This document shows positions 23,375 through 36,832 of a stretch of DNA of 64,000 bases, piece by piece. The notes under the pieces were generated by a model that did no database searches, was not told the DNA's origin, and saw only the letters and a program-made list of their open reading frames with translations. Source of the stretch: Lomentospora prolificans (Eukaryota; Ascomycota; Sordariomycetes; Microascales; Microascaceae); the NCBI GenBank assembly GCA_029532625.1, contig JARFXM010000009.1, forward strand, positions 3,472,001 through 3,536,000, read 5' to 3'. How positions within the stretch are numbered: the first letter of the stretch is position 1; each line of letters opens with the position of its first letter. A program made the translations under genes and the position numbers.

Positions 23375-24323
23375 AAACTGTCTTGGATGCTTGTCCTTTT
23401 TACACTCGGCTTAAGTTTCGTCGCCGTGTCGTTCGAAGATCTAGGGTCTGAGGCCTTGAGACCAGGCAACAGCTCTGATGATATGTGCTAAATGCCTAAA
23501 AAGTTCTTGATTGATCGCAGGTGGCGGCCAAAACGAATTAGGGTATACCGCGTGAAGCCAAGCGTTCCTCGGGGGCAAATCCCCCCTGCGCGCTGCGGGA
23601 GGAACACCGCGGTCCTAGCGGACTCGGCTTTCCTGGGTACCGTGTCGTCGCAAGTACACGTCAGACACATATGTTTGGGTGGATTGTGCGGCTGTTGATA
23701 ATGTGGTTTATATATATATGGAGGTATCTTTGGTTCGGCAGTTTTCCTTGCTACGAGGGATGGTTTGAGGGTTCCAGGCAAGCAGACCACTCGCTGAGGA
23801 GGTCGAAATAGTGTTGTTCGTAAGGCGGCTTCAAGCAGGAATAGGCACCATTTGGGCACGACACTCTCCAATCAATATCGATGAACGTGTAACATGTATA
23901 TGTGTATTTACAAGACCAATACCAAATGGTATTCAGTGCTAATGTGAAAGATTGAATATGGACAGTTTCTTCGCGGATTGGCACCTGCGTAGAGGGAGGA
24001 ACTGACGGATAGAGATAGACCCTCTAGAGCGGACTAGCTGCGAATGAGGGCGATCGAACCACCGCTAAAAGCACCAATCCATCATGCATGTAAAGCCCAC
24101 CGCTGGTGCCAACATCGTTGCTAATCTCGAGGACAGCTTCGCCAGGCCGGCCATCTGCTCATCTCTTCCCTCCCTACCTCGCCTCTCATCCTCTCCTCCA
24201 TCCCCTCTCTATATCGGCACGAACTGACTGCGCTTGGTATCAAAGTGAATGGGAAACATGCGCCATGTGAACGGAGGAGACAACCGTCTGAGAAGCCGCT
24301 ACATGCCCGAGGCAGACCAGGCT
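23375..24323. other. Intergenic region between the convergent Zn2Cys6 and pkr1 genes
   Basis: About 950 bp between two stop codons. It should hold the two 3' untranslated regions. Short frames on both strands show no family features. A TATATATATGG stretch lies near 23710. Confidence 0.5.
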
Positions 24324-24872
24324 CTATTTCTGTTTATCGTTCTCGCTCTCCGACACCTTCTCCCACTCGTCCTCAGTACTCACGCTGGACTGCGTGCCCG
24401 GGCCGATTCCCCGAGCGAGCGCCGCATCTCTCCTCCGAATCTCCCCCGCGTTCTCCACCAGCTCGGCACCCTGAGTCTCAGCCGCGGGTGTCCCCGCGGT
24501 GGGTATGTTCCTAGGCGGCGCCGTCATGCTGGTCTCAACCTCGGTCTCGCTGTCGCTCTGGCCATCGTCGTCATCGTCGCCCGAGGAGCCCCCAGCGGCG
24601 TCGTCGCGCGCGGCTTCGGCCTCGATCTTGCGCTTCTCGCGCTCCTCGCGCTCCTGGTATATCTTGAGCTCGGCGGCGAACCAGTTGATGGACCACCAGA
24701 GGCCCCCGCAGAGAATGGACAGAATGATGAAGTGGATGCTCTGTGTGGTGAGGAGGAGGATGGCGAGGAGGAGCTGGAGGGCGGCAAAGGTGCCGTTGGC
24801 GGCTTTCAGGAGGGTGGGGGTCGGGCCGGCGACGAAGATGGATTCCCAGAGGTCTTGGATAAAGGACGCCAT
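24324..24872 (-). CDS. pkr1: Pkr1-like V-ATPase assembly factor (ER membrane)
   Basis: Single exon of 182 residues. The start matches the family closely: MASFIQDLWESIFVAGPTPT, then two adjacent hydrophobic segments (about residues 28-45 and 47-65; FAALQLLLAILLLTT and FIILSILCGGLWWSINW). These are followed by a charged coiled stretch (EREEREKRKIEAE) and an acidic, Ser-rich tail that ends in Lys residues. In budding yeast Pkr1 is an ER protein needed to assemble the membrane sector of the vacuolar proton pump. The tail is longer than in yeast but usual for mould homologues. A 221-codon frame on the opposite strand is only a shadow of this GC-rich gene. It converges on the zinc-cluster gene. Confidence 0.88.
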   Translation of the reverse strand: MASFIQDLWESIFVAGPTPTLLKAANGTFAALQLLLAILLLTTQSIHFIILSILCGGLWWSINWFAAELKIYQEREEREKRKIEAEAARDDAAGGSSGDDDDDGQSDSETEVETSMTAPPRNIPTAGTPAAETQGAELVENAGEIRRRDAALARGIGPGTQSSVSTEDEWEKVSESENDKQK

Positions 24873-27800
24873 TACGGGCGGATGGGCTCGGAGTTGCGGA
24901 GTCGAGGAACCTAGGGCAGCCGGGAGGGGCGTGTCGGCGAGAATTTAGGAGTGGATGGGGTGCCGCGAGATGCGAGAACCGCTGGCGCGTGTGTCAAGGG
25001 AAGTTAGGTGGAAGCGCGATGTCGCCAATAGAGCGGACGGTCGGAAAGGGAAAAAAATGAGGAAATGGGGCAAGGATTAATCTTCCCAAGAAGAGGTCTA
25101 GAGCGGATGAAGCTGTTTTGTTGGGCTGTACGAAGTAGGTGTGCTGGCAGACAGAGTGGGAACGTTAGCTCTTTGGACGCTGGCCACGGGCTAATCTTAA
25201 GATCCATTTGGAGTTGCGGCGTGACGCAACACCTGGCGTGGTTAATAACGTGGGTTGAGCTCAGCCCGAAGGCAGCCGTTTTGATTCACAGGCGCGCTGG
25301 CATCATTGATCACTGGCCTGGCGACCCTGGTTCCACCAGCCTAGCGTCTGGAGCTCTTCTGCCCAACACCACAACCTTGAATCCAGCTTCCAAAGTTGGA
25401 AGAGGACAGAGTCGCCGTAAGTCGAAATTACTCACAGTTAGAAATCAAAGGGAGAAAAGAAGCCAAGCTGTCCTTCTGGGATGTGCAGCCTAGTTACTCG
25501 CAGGCAACGAAAGTGAGGGCGCCAAAGCAAGTCCCTCGTCAGCGCACGCCCACCGCACCCGTTGTCGCAAATCTTAGATAACAGAATATCCAACAGATAA
25601 CGTGAATCGGCGGTGGAGGGGTTGTGTGTGCGCTGCCGGCGATGGTCGTTGTAGCTTGGAGGGAAAGGGAGCGAAGGAACAAGAAGAGCGATATGTATAT
25701 ATATGTAGATATATTTTTTTTGAAATTATGTCTCTTGTCTCACGACTTGATTTCTGCCGAGCAAGAGGGAAACGGAGCTTTTATTCGCAAGGTTTGCTGA
25801 GGAGAGACGCAAGCCAAACAGGGATCAAGAGTGAGGATGGCTGGTCTGGTTTATGAACTTGGCCGGACCGGCTTTGGTCTGCGGGGATTGCACTTCGTTT
25901 TTATCGGTCGTGACCTCGTTTTCCATTTTAATCAACTCTGCTCGGTACTTGGCCCAGATCCAATCTGCCCAAAACCTGGGGTTAAATTTGGGCGGCGGTC
26001 ACTGCTCCTCCCACGAGACCAACCCTACCAGAATGTGCCTCACCCGGGCCTTTCCTTTCACTCCTCTCTCTCTTCCTTTTCTTCTCGGAATCCATATACC
26101 TAAGCGCTGGGGGGATTAATCGCGGCGAGAATAGCACCCTCTACTGTCCGTCGTCACCCTTTCCGCGTCCAAGATGCGGGCCCCCATACATGGGGTCGGT
26201 GACATGGAGGGGCGATGATGAACTGGCGGGATGCATTTAACCCCTCCTTTGTCGAGAAAAGTGGAAATGATGCGAAGTCGGCTCGCTGGGAAGAGGTTGA
26301 AGAAAGATGTACACGTATTGATACGGCAAAATGAGGGGTATCGATGGCAGGACGGCCAGATGTTTTCCTCTGCATATGTTCATGTTATTTTTGGTCTGTT
26401 ATAGCCTGTAATACCTCTGTGGCCTGCATTTGGCTAGGTCTCGTCCGGCCTGGCCTAGCTGGTCGGGTGGCCTGGGTTCTCACGGAGTAGTGATGCATTT
26501 ATGACCAGCTCATCTTCGTTGCTCGATGCCTGACGTGGGGTCTCGTACATTGCATTGTCTAATGCAAGGAGAAATTGCACTCTCGACACACGAGACGAGG
26601 GCCAGGCGGACCCTCCTTAGCTACCTTTGACTGCATCCTTTATGTCGCGGGTCTCTGCCAGGCTCGGGTGCAACATCAGGTGGCTGTCCATAAAGAGCAG
26701 CTCGAGAAGGGAACAAGCGACCATCAGTCTCCTCGAAAGAATGGCTCTACACATTACATCATCGTAAACCCCGTTCCCAGCCAGCTGGAATAAAGATTCT
26801 TCCGGAAACCCTGCCGAATATTCCTACACTCGATGGCCGGCCACTGGACTTTACCCGATCCAGCCCCGTGTCAAACATGCATGGAGGCGCCCCGCCTCGG
26901 TATTTAGGACGGACATTAAGCCTCGGGAGGTGCGAGTAGTTACTATCAGTGCCAATGTTAGATCCCTAGCCTTGTTGTTGTATAAGTGGCTAGGGCGACG
27001 ATCCTTCCAAAGACGGGCGCTTTTTATTGAGTTACTAAGCACTGCACACTATTACCAGTATAATGAAATGAATTTGCTTCTATGAAATTTAGGTCATCCA
27101 TAAAGATATGAAAAAAGTGAAGAGTAAATATTCCATTATTATAAGTTAGAGTCTGGCCACCAAGGTGGCCGACTAGAGTAGTTTCTAGTGATATGCCTGA
27201 GCTAGTACAGATGAAGAGGTCCTCAAATAGCTCTAGCGACTCTTGGAATATTGACAGCGATCGAATTGATATCAATGTCCAGCCCCCCAATGCAGCCAAT
27301 ATCCACAGAAGTGTCTATGGTCCCCTAGCCCCCATACTCTAAACCCATTCTTAATAGCTGGGAAGCTAAGCAATTAACCAAGAGCCAGCCACGTGAAAAT
27401 GTCCACTCTATAAGGTCTGTCCAGTGTGTTGGGTACGAATCTTGGAGTGGTTGTTGGTTTCCATGTGATGTGGAAACTAATTAGGTAATCCCTGTACAGG
27501 GGATCTAAAGTCAAGGTGCGTAAGTGGGAGGTAACCCGCTCCTTCCCCATACAAATTTACAATGCAGCAGCCTATCCCACAGCTTACCCCATTGCCCCAG
27601 CATCCATTGTGGGTAAATTTATGGTCCCCGCCCCCTACATACTATGGCCTTGGGTTACTGACTGGTGACTGGACAGTCCAGTGAAGCCTGGAATAGTGCG
27701 AGGACGCCGCCTTACTATCTGATCGGGTTAGGTCTAATTATTGTGTCGTATGTTTCCTACCTCAACCCACGAGCAAAAAGCACTTCATCCACCACCATTC

Positions 27801-27993
27801 TGCGACCGTCGCCGCCCTTCTCCAACTGCGTACAATCCCCGACGTCGAATATCTCCAATTCTCTCACTTCGTCCGGTTTTCCCGCGCCGCCGCCCCGGTC
27901 CGAGCTGCCTTCCTCACGACACGGGAGCCTTCCGCCACCGCCCTCTTCAGCCTTGCCCCCCATTCTCTCGACTATGCTCCTGTCGTCCCTAAC
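24873..27993. other. Intergenic region upstream of pkr1 and of the F-box gene
   Basis: About 3.1 kb between divergent genes with no supportable gene. The part 27000-27300 is clearly richer in A/T than its surroundings and has a short inverted repeat (GGCCACC, AA, GGTGGCC at 27155-27170). Short TATATA-type runs lie at 25693-25730. The 250 bp before 27994 are pyrimidine-rich, as in a promoter or leader. Confidence 0.5.
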
Positions 27994-30848
27994 ATGACCA
28001 AATCTACCCAAGATATGGCGTCCGCCGACGTCTCTGCCGATGGGGGAACCTCGGCAGTCCCCTCGGAATCCCAGATGACCGCCAGCCACTTCCAATCAGA
28101 CGAGAGCTCCCTGTCTGGCCCTTCTCAACTTTCCGTCCCTCCCGCATCGTGTCGGCCGGAAACAGCCCCAAAGCAGGTGGTTGAGAAGCTTCTCAAGGGT
28201 AAAGAAGTTGTCGGTAAAGCTTTGGCTGAGCGTAGTGGCAAACTTACGCTGCTCGAGCTTCCCGTAGATATACTCCGCCTGATTGTCCACGAGGTAAGGC
28301 GACAAGCCGATCCATGGGGTGCATCCCAACCCAACCCGGGCACTTCCAACGCATGCTAACTCCCGTGGGCCCTTTGGCCTCCACGTGCGTCTAGATAACA
28401 CACACAAATGACCTCACATCGCTCGCCTTGACCAACTCCACCCTTTACAGCCTGGCGGTACCCCAAATATATTCTAGGTTCGACATAGTTTGGCCCGATT
28501 CCGATGCGGTAGCAACTGAATCTAAGAGCGTTGACGCCCTCACCTATGGGCTCTCTACACTTTGTCTTGGTAGTTCATTTGCACGTCGCACCCACCTGCT
28601 GCGCGACCCAGGCGCATCCGCGCCCACCGAGGTGGTGCGCCAACTCCGGAAGAACAGCTACGCCCAGTATACCCGCAAGTTCTCGCTAGGAAATGGGCCG
28701 CCAGACTGGGTAACAGAGTATCTGATTTCTAAGGAGAGTGGCAAGATGCTCTGCACCCTAGTTGCGCTCGCTGTAGAGAAGATGGTCAATTTAGAGACGT
28801 TTGTCTGGGACATGCCGACTGGTGTGCTATCCGACGTCTTCCTAGCCCTAGGTTCTCATCAAGATCGATTACCGGATGCCGAATGTAAACTAGAGAGGGT
28901 TTGGGTTCGATGGCATGATAGCTACGACGACCCATCTGCTCCGGAGAATGTGAATCGCGACTCCTTCTTGCCCCAGACCAGTATTCCGCCAACCGCAACC
29001 CTCACCCCTGTTGGTATTTTACTCCCATTGGGCACCGAAGAGCCACCGCGGCCGTCTACGACCATGCGATATAACGATAGTCGCGTAGAGTACCCGACAT
29101 TTAGTGTTCTCCCCCCTCTTCGAAGCCTTACAGTCTTGGAAATTGACGACGTTGCCTATCTTGACGAAATGTCCACGCTGATCGAGCGCTCCAAGTCTCG
29201 ATTGCAAGAACTCCGCGTCGGTATTGGGTCTAGGGTGGTCAATCATGATTTCGTCAAGCCATGGGATGGCTCCAACTTGCACCAAGTCGACCATGATGCT
29301 CACTGGCCCGGTGCAAGCACCATCGGAGAGCGTCGTCTAGGCGGAGTGCTTGGTGTGTTATTCGGTAGGATCTACGATATACGACGTAAGGCACCTTCGA
29401 AAGCTGGGGCGGATCCGGAATCCTCCACCACGAATCAGTCCCAAGCGGAGGTAACCGCTGTCTCGTATGTCGAAATCACCAACCCATGGGCTCACGGGCA
29501 TGGACTGACGGCTACCGGTAGCATTGTTCCAACCCTCGAAACCACCTCCATGCACTCGCCATCGAGCCAAAACGGCTATCCTGATGTGCCTCCCCGATCG
29601 TCATCGAAAGACTCCGCCGGAATGCAGACCGACGACGATAGGGTTCGGAAGCTGGACGGAAAGCTCAAATTACGGACTCTCGAACTCGAGCGGGTACCGC
29701 TTTCGATGCAGGTATGTACGAAGGCGATCGACTGGACAACACTAACGACCTTGACACTTTTGGATTGCCCATACCACGAAAGTCTCTGGAAGGTATTAAA
29801 ACGTCAGTTTGCGCCTACATCCAATATCGCCGGCCTCAAGGATACGATTGCTGTCGAGGCGGCGCCGTCTAGTTCTCTCCAATACTTCCTTGCACTTAAA
29901 CATATTCATACCGACCAAATTTCCACCGCCCTGATGACCTTCATCAAAGAAACTTTGTCCCCCAATTCTTTGGAGGTTCTCTTCCTCCATGACCGGCGGC
30001 GCACGCCAAGCCCGAGTGTCGCCATTGATCAGATTTTCAAGTCAGTCATTGTCAAGCATCGCGGCAGCCTCCGCAAGCTCCTCCTGGATAGCTCTGAAAA
30101 GCGTATGCAAAATGGTGCCGGGTCATATCCTCTTAGATGGCGTCACTGGGCTCCGACGACGGACATGGTCTTGTATCTTACGAGCGGGAAGATGGCCAAG
30201 TTGACGGAGCTGTCAATTGCGCTCTACTACAAAGATTGGGTAAGTCGCCATCTCGAGGCTGCCGCATGAATTGATCTATGCTGACCATTCTGTCTTCCTT
30301 CTTCTCGATAGCATTCATTCCTCCAGAGGCTACCCAATATCCCTCATCTGAGATCCTTGAATCTTCCCGACATTGCCATCACGGATAGGGTAGCGTATAG
30401 CTCGGAGCCTAAAGAGCTAGCTCTGCAAATTGTAGATATTGTGACGTTACGACCGGAGATTGAGCTTTGCTACGTCGGCCTCTCATCCAAGTGCTTTGAG
30501 ATATACGAATCCGAGCCACGTTCGCGGGTCAGGAGAGGTAGGCGAGGCTCTTCTGACACATTGTCCAGCCCCGCTCAGGGCAGCAACGCGTCTTCGTTCG
30601 GCGGTGATGATGATGATACGGCAAGTTTGGTATCGGTACACACGGCCGAGGAGAGCATTCACGGAGGCACGACGCCCAACAGCTTCGTTATAGACGAGAC
30701 GGAATCGGAGGCTTCTCTTGCAAATGACTCAGACGCAGAGTCGTTCAAAGACCTAGATCTTATGCTGCCAAAGTGCGAATATAGAGCGAGAGAGATCCTA
30801 TTCTTTGACGAGGTTGCCATTTTCAAAGCAAGGCACGCCAAGCTATGA
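27994..30848 (+). CDS. F-box protein, 893 residues, function unknown
   Basis: Three exons: 27994-28293, 28395-30239 and 30312-30848, with introns of 101 and 72 nt, both between codons. After a Ser-rich head, an F-box-like motif runs from about residue 83 to 132: LTLLELPVDILRLIVHE, interrupted by the first intron, then DLTSLALTNSTLYSLAVP and YSRFDI. The large remainder has Leu-rich segments (LRSLTVLEIDDV, LTTLTLLDCPYHESLW, MAKLTELSIALYYKDW) that suggest divergent leucine-rich repeats. It also has a disordered insert (about residues 390-460), and an acidic, Ser-rich C-terminal region (DDDDTASLVS and similar). F-box proteins bind Skp1 and bring substrates to SCF ubiquitin ligases. The substrate is unknown. 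The first ATG in frame was chosen as start; it follows a stop-rich leader. Confidence 0.85.
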
Positions 30849-33800
30849 AGATAAAGGGAGGGGAGGGAGGGGGGGAATCTCATGCCTTTATTTTTGATTC
30901 GTTTCTCAGCGTACGAACACACGGACCGAAAAACTACCCAAAGACTGACGATTATGACGGATATACGGCAAAGCTCGGACGGATACATCAGCTTTTTTTT
31001 TAAGATTTTTCTATAAAATATGGACAAGGAAGGGGCTTTTTGATACCACTTTGATCAGTTGGGTTTGTTTGCTATTCTCTTTCTTTCCAGCTGCATAAAG
31101 CCGTCTTTGACCTAGTTTCTTCATTTCTTCGTCCTTTTCGATTGTTATTAATTGTATGTAGGCGTTCAGGCGACGATTTCACGTTTGTAAACACGTGCAT
31201 TCGTAGGTTAGCGTATCGCAACGAGGGGCGTATTAAACAAGCAACTTGCGTGATAGATCGGCGACGCCGACGGTTCCGGTATTAGTCTCAAGGCTAAAGA
31301 CCTAGAGGCTCGACACTTGGACAGTGGGAGCAGAATGGTTCTCTATTCCAAATGCTTTTTTGACATTATCAAGCCCCACGGAGGCGAGTTGACCCGACTC
31401 CGCACAGTCGCAAACTACGCGGTATCCGGCTAGCACCCAGATTACCCAGATTCGTCTTAGAGAGTACGCACAATGCAGTGGATCCATTGATGCTTGGCTG
31501 GGCTAGCCAAACGCCTCTGTTGGGTTCTTGGCCCCTCGGTAATCTCATAGCCATCCTTAGCGGTGAAGCCACCAGACCTCCGTCTCATGGCCTAAAAGTC
31601 GCCAGGGGAATATGGGTGAGCTAGGCCAACCACTCGCCATCGGGGATATCTCATCCATCTTCCCCCTTTTCCTTGGCCTTTCTACCACATGCCACACCCC
31701 CTTCGCCCCCCTTCCGAGACCTTATTTGCGACCACCACACTAGTAAGCGCCCTAGCGCGTCGGTGGGGCGGGCTTGGAGAAGGGAAATACGGATACAGCT
31801 TCCAGACAGAAACCCCGATGATCCTTCTTTCCAGGCGAAGCCATCCCGTCCGGCAGTTAAACATTTTGGGTCGTACTCCGCCTTTGTTTGTTGTCCTTGG
31901 GGGTATTAGTCTGCCTCGCTATGTTTGGGATGGACAGCCCCAGGGGAGGTGAGGGGGTAAATAAAATACAGTTAGTGCTCGTCCACCACGAGCTCGCCAC
32001 GGCCTTGTCTCCAGCCAGCTCGAGGCTGAGATCCCCGAGTCGTGAAATCAAAAACGGGACGTTGACCGGCTCATAGTCCGCGTTCACATGCGGGATTGAA
32101 TCTAGCAAATAATCGGCAAGATCCATCAAATTTCGGATCTGATCTTAAGCGCCCTTGTATCACGAGTAAAAGAGAAAGAACAGCGTCGGATCCGTGGCCA
32201 ACCATTCTTCAAATGAGCTCGCGAATCCGTACCGATGGAGGGGATCACCTTTCTTACTCTCGCCTAGGGCCGCATACGGCCAAGGCCCTCCCTTCGATGC
32301 ACGATAGGATAAAGACGTGGACCAACCCAATGTCACGACACCTCTTTCCGGAAATCCTAGGATGGTGATTCTGGGCGGCCCTGCCGTCGTCGCGACCTTA
32401 TTTCATTAGGTTTCTTCTTCCGCCTGCCAGGAACTGTTGGCCCGGACCTTCGCCAATATTGATTCTGGTCACCGCCGCGACGGCGCCAAGCCGCTGGGAA
32501 GTGGTCTACGCATGTCGGTGTGAGGCACAGGGTTCTTCCCGGCGCTTGGGGTCGCGCAAGGCCCGGCTCCTTCAACCGTCTACTAGTCGCTAGGAAAAGA
32601 GAAGCACATAATTCGTCCGTTCTACGCGAAGCCGGCGAGCATGTGCCCTACGCAACGGGCGCAGGTAGTTTGTTCATACACATGAAGGATCACGATGAGG
32701 GGAAAGCAAAAACATTGAAGTATGCGCTAGGAATCAGCAGTCATACACACTAAGCGCGGAGCGAAACGACTTCGAGATTGTATCCGCATGAGATGCGGCA
32801 TCAGGCAGGTCATATGTGTTGTAAAGGGGGGTGGAGAACGACAGACACATCAACTCTAGCTGCAGTCTCCCTAGACGTAACATCGGCCTGAGTTGTATTT
32901 GTAAAGTGAGCATGCGTCGATGTCACGGCTCCTATCTAGATGAACGAGCAAGGTACACCCTCAGTTGCCGTTTGTAAAAAAAGATATAACGGAAAAGCGT
33001 GATGCTTCGACCTCGGTTCCCGCCTCAGGACACAAAGAGAAGGTGCATTGGACTAACACCTGTGTAGGGAAGGTGCAGAGTAAATTTGGTCCATCGCCAC
33101 CTACAATCTTAGGTGCCCGCTCGAGAAATGCTCGGGGCCGGTTTTTCTCTCTTTTTGACTAAGCGCTTCGGCACGCACTAAAACTTTTGACCGACTTTTC
33201 CAAAGGGACAGTCGAAAGACATAAGAATGCAGGACTTGGTTCATCCCTCACCATAGTTCTCCCGTTGTGAGGCCGAGGCGTTCAATAATAACGAGGCCAG
33301 TTTGCCTTGCAGGCCTTTGCACCCCCTCAACACCCTCTTCTCTCCCTCCCCACCATCATAAATGGCTTTGACCACTGGGCATGGAAGGATTAAGAGGCCA
33401 TTTCACCCTCGCCGGAGCCTCGCTTGTTTTGAGACACGAAAGGGGTGAACAAAGCATCTCTTCCCTACCTACCCGGAACAGCAATAGCTCGGTGCCTCCA
33501 ATAGGCGCAACTGCCATGCATCGATGACGAACACTGGTGGGGAATGACCATGTAGCTTACCTGCACCAACAAGGCAATGAAGTAGGTATGGTCTGACCCT
33601 TGGCTGGATCGTGCAAATTCCACCCCTTCGAAGAGATCATAGTAGATGGTTTGCTTCCTTGCTGGGAAATGCCTTTTATGTTTGTGGGAGGGTAATTTCG
33701 GGTGTGCGGTCTTATTGCGTGGCTGTTAGTCCGGCTCATCGGGGACCATTTGAAAACCCGGACCCCCCATGTGATTTCGGTATGCTACTTTACCACTACC

Positions 33801-35218
33801 GTGTTGATTGTATAGTATTGGAAGTTCTTGCGACTTGGGATGAAGACGAGACTTGAACGCCAGGTTCGAAGCCCTTCCCTGGGCAATTCCCATGAGTTGA
33901 TGTTCCCGGTTCTCCAAATATTGAAAATGGGTGTAACCCCCCCACTTTCGGCGTCTAATTTGACGAATAGAAGGCAGTTAATGGGTGGGACACCGCAGCC
34001 GTGCCCAATCAGTCGGTGCCCCGCGACATGGGCTGGAATTAGACGGCCGCTATTGGGCCGCCGGACGCCCCAAACAGCCCGTAGCGTCATGTCGACAGGG
34101 CAATCGATATCCTGTCACTTACGTCTTGTGCGATGCCGGGCAATGTGCGCCAACCCCAGAAGAGCAGTCAAGGCCATGCGGGCGTGCAAAACTCGGGCTT
34201 GAACTTGCCCAGGAGGTCGAGCTCGCCCACACGCACGTACGTTGGCTCAGCTCCTGCATGGGTCGAGGATGCTGATGAATGGATGAAAAAGGGGTGATTC
34301 GGAGGACATATACGGTTTTGGGAAATTGCCCTTCTCTGACCGCCCCTCTTCGCGTTTGTCGCGTCCCGTAGTGGCGGAGGTGCGCTCACGCTCGGCTAGC
34401 AAATGAGGAACAAGGCCGTGCCAGAGAAACCAGGGCGAAATTACGAAGTACCTAGCATCGGACATTGTTTTCCTTCTTCCTCTTCCCTTCAGTCGCTAAA
34501 CAACATTGGCCCGGAGTTGCCAAGATTCCGTCACGCTCACGATGCAGGAAGAGAAGAAGAAGGATTCTCGTGTTTGATGTCAGTTCAGAGCTACAAGCTC
34601 ACTGCGCCACAGCGGCTCAACAGCTTCTCCATCTTCCAGCCTCTCATGTCATGTTGGGGTCTATCACAGAACCTGCACAACCTGATCGGCTCGAATCCCG
34701 AGCCTCAGAAGGGGGCAGGACATCGCGGCCTGGTGGTTGGCCTTAAGGAGCTGTACGGTTGCCACTAGGCTCTGTTAGGTAATTGCTAAATCAGCAGGCA
34801 CCGGCTGATTGAACCGCATCCGGGACGTCTCCGGCCCCCAGCCCACCCTCGTGCGTTCTTCTTCAACAGCCATGGGGGAAAAATGGGTATGGGAGAAACA
34901 AGGCGTTTCCTTGTTTTGGTTGCTGAGTATGGAGGGTGAGGGAAGGAGGCGTTAAGGGCCCGGACATGATGTCTTAAGCGCTAATAGCGAGGTAAGCTAA
35001 CGCCAACGTAGAAGCTAAGGTCACCTCGTGGGTCTGGATAGCAGTCTGTAGGACGCGGCACATGAAGAGTGAGAGGTGCGGAGATGGTTTCCCGTGCATG
35101 TCCCCCGGCTGGGATCTCGATGAATGTTCGGATTCGTCGGCGCTGGCTTAAGGCCCCTGGGCTGCGAGAGCGATCCAGGACTTGAAGAGGGAGGGGAGGG
35201 TGATAGGGAAAGGGGGGG

Positions 35219-35238
35219 GTGTGTGTGTGTGTGTGTGT
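35219..35238. repeat. (GT)10 microsatellite after a G run
   Basis: A run of G residues (AGGGGGGGG) passes straight into about ten GT units. Alternating purine-pyrimidine sequence can form Z-DNA. It is otherwise an ordinary simple repeat. Confidence 0.9.
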
Positions 35239-36796
35239 GGACAACTGTGGACTAATCAATATTGGATATCTAGCCAGTGGGTGAAAATTTGTCAGTGGAG
35301 CGGTAAAAGTCGGTTCTCAGGGGCGCCACGCACCTTGGCCGCAGTCCGCTTAGCGTGGTGTGCTTCACTAACCTTACGGACGTAAGAATAAGGGGAGACT
35401 CTACAGAAGTACCCTGCTAGGTGATTTATCAAGAAACCACTTGATATCAATCTCTCCTAGTTACTTTGGAGTCGCAGTACAGGGGCATCGCTAGGCTGTA
35501 CCCTTTTGTAGAGGTGGCATTGCAGTTAGCAAGGGTTGCAGTAATCTTGGACCACGTAGCAATCAGGGTCGAGAATTACAGAGGTTCGATTGAATGGGAT
35601 GAATCACGTAGCATTGCTGTCATGAATATCTGAGTGTTCGCTACATCTGTTCTATTACCTCTACGTAGAGCGAGCGAAGCTAGGGCTTGGCTACTGAGAA
35701 GAAAGCTAACAAACCACCCTTCCCCAAGGGAGCCCCGTTGGCCAGCCCAGGCTTGATTGATGATCGATTAATGCTACACTCTATGGTAATGATTGTCCAC
35801 ATGCTGTCACTATACTTCTACCCCTCAACTGTTTTGTTCCGTAATAGTGCAGACTTCGAATGCTAATGCAGGACAAGCAACCCGTGGAAAAAGGACGGGG
35901 GAAGTAGACGGGGGTGCTCGGCAGCAAGTTGTTCTGGGTCCGATACTGCGATGATCGCCCCCCTAATGTCAACTAATTGCGAAGCTTCCCGGATGGTCGC
36001 CCAAAGGCCTGGGTTCCCCCATGCTGCTCACAGGGGTTTCCGAATTAGTGTACGATAATGATGTCCCTGTCGTCATTGAGTGGGCTTTTCTTATCCCTTT
36101 CGTACCCAAGTCGAGATGGCCATCTTCTAAAAGCCACCGTGGTCGGTCTGGTTAAGCGGTTTATGGATCCTAGCTATTCAAGATATTTTTAGATAGAGCT
36201 ATGCGTCCGCATGCTTGGAGGGTCTTAGTATTCTGCCTTCGTTTTTTTGACGATCGGCATTGTAGATCTGATGTTTACTCGGCTGCGCCTTTGGATCCTC
36301 CCGTCATGGATGCGATCATGCCGTTGAGGCGTGTAAGGCTGGGTCCGCTGGAGCGGAGAGGTATGGGGGGGTATGGACAGAAGCTTGTGCTGGAATATCG
36401 CGGGACCACTAGCTGGGGATGGGGTTTTGGGGGTAAGGGGCGGGGGGTCCGAAAACCCCAACATAGTGCCAACAGCGTCATCAAATTAATTCGGCCGGGT
36501 TCGGGATGTATTGGTGTATTGTGGGCTTTGGGGACGTTTCGGATTCGCATGCGCCGCACCCGTTAGCGTTCCCCGCTTGGAGCTGGATAACCACTAGGCA
36601 GATTTTCTGAGTTAAAATAGCGACCTAAGGCTTTCTTGGCCAGGTGTGTGGTGTTGTTCGTGGGCTGTGTACCTGCCACTCTCCCGTAACAACCAGCGAC
36701 GCAACATCCAGAGCCGACAGGGACTTACTAGGAACTAAACGCCGAAACCAGGTACCTCGCCCGGCACAGCCTACACCGAGACCATGGGTGTCCCTT

Positions 36797-36798
<2 letters not shown>

Positions 36799-36832
<34 letters not shown>
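36799..36832. repeat. Poly-T tract, 34 nt
   Basis: An unbroken run of 34 T lies within C/T-rich sequence (..CCCTTCC T34 CTCCTTTCC..). No retroposed gene copy is recognisable beside it. Confidence 0.9.

Noticed and set aside
24249..24914. 221-codon frame opposite pkr1
   Set aside because: A shadow of the GC-rich pkr1 gene on the other strand. Its Gly/Glu/Leu-rich composition mirrors the Ser/Asp and membrane codons of pkr1.
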